A stretch of DNA of 45,188 bases from Thermoplasmatota archaeon. GTDB taxonomy: Archaea > Thermoplasmatota > E2 > DHVEG-1. Location of the stretch: contig JAFGML010000019.1 in assembly GCA_016927555.1 (NCBI GenBank), positions 1 to 45,188 of the forward strand, given 5' to 3'. Positions within the stretch are counted from its first letter, which is position 1. The number at the start of each line of letters is the position of its first letter. Under the pieces are notes generated by a model, which saw nothing but the letters and a program-made list of their open reading frames with translations, searched no databases and was not told the DNA's origin. Below, one piece after another: positions 44,081-45,188 of the stretch. The position numbers and the translations under genes are program-made.

Positions 44081-44362
44081 TTACTCACCTTCTATCTCAA
44101 ATTTCTTTGACCGGATGCTGGGCGGCTGGATCATCTTCTTGCACACCGTGCAGGTAAACCGGGTCGCCACCCGCCTGCTGGTCTTCTCTCGACCCTCAGG
44201 TTTCGGCCGAGGGAACCCCCCGTACCCGCTGGTGGCACGTCGAAACCGCCGCTGCCCTCGCTTCAGTTCACTAGCTTTGCGTTTCTTCATCTTATCGACC
44301 TCATGAAGCGTATGTTTCTTACAGAATCGACAGTACCGCTTGATCTTCCTAGGCATCTTCAT
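44081..44362 (-). CDS. rpl44e: Ribosomal protein L44e
   Basis: A 93-residue large-subunit protein. It starts MKMPRKIKRYCRFCKKHTLHEV, has the basic SGYGGFPRPKPEG segment, and ends with the second Cys pair FTCTVCKK, forming a zinc site. The start at 44362 matches the family; an ATG at 44371 would add three residues. A TATA box lies about 40 nt upstream. It heads the run L44e-S27e-aIF2-alpha-Nop10-PAC2. Confidence 0.95.
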   Translation of the reverse strand: MKMPRKIKRYCRFCKKHTLHEVDKMKKRKASELKRGQRRFRRATSGYGGFPRPKPEGREKTSRRVATRFTCTVCKKMIQPPSIRSKKFEIEGE

Positions 44363-44369
44363 AGCAATC

Positions 44370-44389
44370 ACGGTTTTAATTGTAACCGT
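44370..44389. promoter_or_regulatory. Small inverted repeat at the L44e leader
   Basis: ACGGTT (44370-44375) and AACCGT (44384-44389) around 8 nt, close to the predicted start of the L44e message. It could be an operator or a leader hairpin; weak evidence. Confidence 0.25.
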
Positions 44390-44400
44390 AAAGAAGCAAG

Positions 44401-44410
44401 GTATATAAAA
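44401..44410 (-). promoter_or_regulatory. TATA box of the L44e operon
   Basis: Minus-strand TTTTATATAC about 40 nt before the L44e ATG; it lies between the GINS stop and L44e, so the ribosomal run has its own promoter. Confidence 0.55.
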
Positions 44411-44422
44411 ATGTAGGGTGCC

Positions 44423-45019
44423 TTATTTCACCTGTTTCACCACCCCTTTTTTCAGGAGTGGCTCCGCCATCTCAGCGGGCAGAGAAAGCACATCTTCTTT
44501 GCGCAGAGAATACGTCTGCTCATCTGTACCAACGAACTCAGGCGTATCTTCCAGCACCCGGACAATAGGATTCATATTGGGATGATCCTTCTGGTGATCA
44601 ACATTCGCTGGAGATACTAACGGCTGTGTCCGTTGCTTGTCCACAGGTCCTTCAAAAATCTGCTTCCGGGACGAGGAAATCTGCGCCACCAAGGCATCAA
44701 ACAGGCTCTTTTCACCATCAAGGAGGTTCTTGAGGTCAGGACTGGCACCACGCGCGGTTGCCAACGCAGCCTGCACGATTTTTTTCTCACGCAACTCATA
44801 GATGCTACTCGCGATTTTCTTCGTGTTCTGTACCTCATCGGTAAATACCTTGAGTTTCAGCGGGTTGTTCTCTTGTGCGATGCTGCGCTCAATGTTTTTT
44901 ATGTACACCGAGAGGTCCTGATAAAAAGTCACCTGTATCTTTTGTAGCACCGCAGAGGTTTGCTCTGCTTGCTGCAGTCGTCGGAGGGTCTTGTAGCTGA
45001 TGTCCTCGTGTTCATCCAT
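44423..45019 (-). CDS. Archaeal GINS complex subunit (Gins51/Sld5-like)
   Basis: Part of the replicative CMG helicase with MCM and GAN/Cdc45-like proteins. It has 198 residues from the ATG at 45019. The A domain is helical (DISYKTLRRLQQAEQ onward), then a polar linker (about 110-150). The C-terminal B domain is VRVLEDTPEFVGTDEQTYSLRKEDVLSLPAEMAEPLLKKGVV. The order A then B is the Gins51 type. An ATG at 45037 is the other possible start. Its position beside L44e/S27e/aIF2-alpha is the known archaeal linkage of replication and translation genes. Confidence 0.88.
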   Translation of the reverse strand: MDEHEDISYKTLRRLQQAEQTSAVLQKIQVTFYQDLSVYIKNIERSIAQENNPLKLKVFTDEVQNTKKIASSIYELREKKIVQAALATARGASPDLKNLLDGEKSLFDALVAQISSSRKQIFEGPVDKQRTQPLVSPANVDHQKDHPNMNPIVRVLEDTPEFVGTDEQTYSLRKEDVLSLPAEMAEPLLKKGVVKQVK

Positions 45020-45117
45020 AGAGGACGATAACACCATACCCCCTATTAAACTGTTATAGTTCCTCTGTTTTCCTTTCTCTTTGCTCTATACGGTATATTC
45101 CCTTGAAAAACGATACA

Positions 45118-45125
45118 TTAATATA
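45118..45125 (+). promoter_or_regulatory. TATA box of the gene leaving the window
   Basis: TTAATATA centred about 25 nt before an ATG at 45146, divergent from the GINS gene. Confidence 0.45.
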
Positions 45126-45145
45126 CCCAATGTCCTGTAAGTTTT

Positions 45146-45188
45146 ATGGGGAAAGAGATGGAAAAAAGACATTTCAAAAAAAGTGTAC
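45146..45188 (+). CDS. Start of a truncated plus-strand gene
   Basis: An open frame of 14 codons (MGKEMEKRHFKKSV) that runs off the window. The ATG is 25 nt from a TATA box, as for leaderless genes here; a second ATG at 45158 has GGGGAAAG upstream. Too little is present to name it. Confidence 0.4.
   Translation, partial: MGKEMEKRHFKKSV

Overview
The window is archaeal. It carries the archaea-specific Glu-tRNA(Gln) amidotransferase pair GatD/GatE, NMD3, L44e, S27e, aIF2-alpha, Nop10 and a GINS subunit. TATA elements sit about 25 nt upstream of many starts, several messages look leaderless, and oligo-T tracts follow many genes. The mix of secreted cysteine peptidases (C25 gingipain-like, C1A papain-like), PKD-like modules, single-chain pyruvate:ferredoxin oxidoreductase and ADP-forming acyl-CoA synthetase suggests a peptide-fermenting member of the Thermoplasmatota, for example a Marine Benthic Group D-like lineage. 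That placement is inference; no rRNA is present to test it.

Layout. 1-6.9 kb: tRNA-Leu(CAA), a sodium-dependent amino-acid-type transporter, a bacterial-type ATP phosphofructokinase, a 38-residue ORF behind a palindromic site, truA divergent from an AbrB-ACT regulator, a small secreted protein, NMD3 and a drug/metabolite transporter. 6.9-14.5 kb: two giant membrane-anchored exoproteins with almost the same 60-residue N-terminus but unrelated bodies (hydrolase/propeller/PKD, and papain-like peptidase/beta-helix). 14.5-25.1 kb: two tiny ORFs behind phased direct repeats, then on the minus strand acyl-CoA synthetase-GNAT, PFOR, a histone-deacetylase-fold protein and a gingipain-like peptidase. 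25.2-31.5 kb: gatE/gatD, an FKBP-type isomerase and a class II ribonucleotide reductase. 31.6-42.1 kb: secreted tandem nitroreductase-like protein, aminotransferase, surface vWA protein, GIY-YIG protein, secreted C45-like hydrolase, a pair of tandem small paralogs, MsrA, a NosD-like beta-helix protein, a TspO-like membrane protein, a HAD hydrolase and an AT-rich membrane protein. 42.2-45.2 kb: the conserved replication/translation cluster GINS-L44e-S27e-aIF2-alpha-Nop10-PAC2 (minus strand) and the start of a divergent gene.

How it may fit together (inference): extracellular peptidases release peptides and amino acids, and the NSS-type transporter and aminotransferase could handle amino acids. 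PFK feeds glycolysis. PFOR turns pyruvate into acetyl-CoA, and the ADP-forming synthetase recovers ATP from acetyl-CoA. The acetyltransferase domain fused to that synthetase and the nearby deacetylase-fold gene could form a lysine-acetylation control circuit.

The points most worth a second look are a 20-bp near-palindrome shared, at matching distance from the TATA box, by two distant promoters; the shared N-terminal anchor of the two giant exoproteins; a papain-like peptidase with Gln in place of the catalytic Asn; and two tiny ORFs behind a 22-bp phased repeat pair. No intergenic stretch exceeds 300 bases. No CRISPR array, insertion sequence or rRNA was seen.
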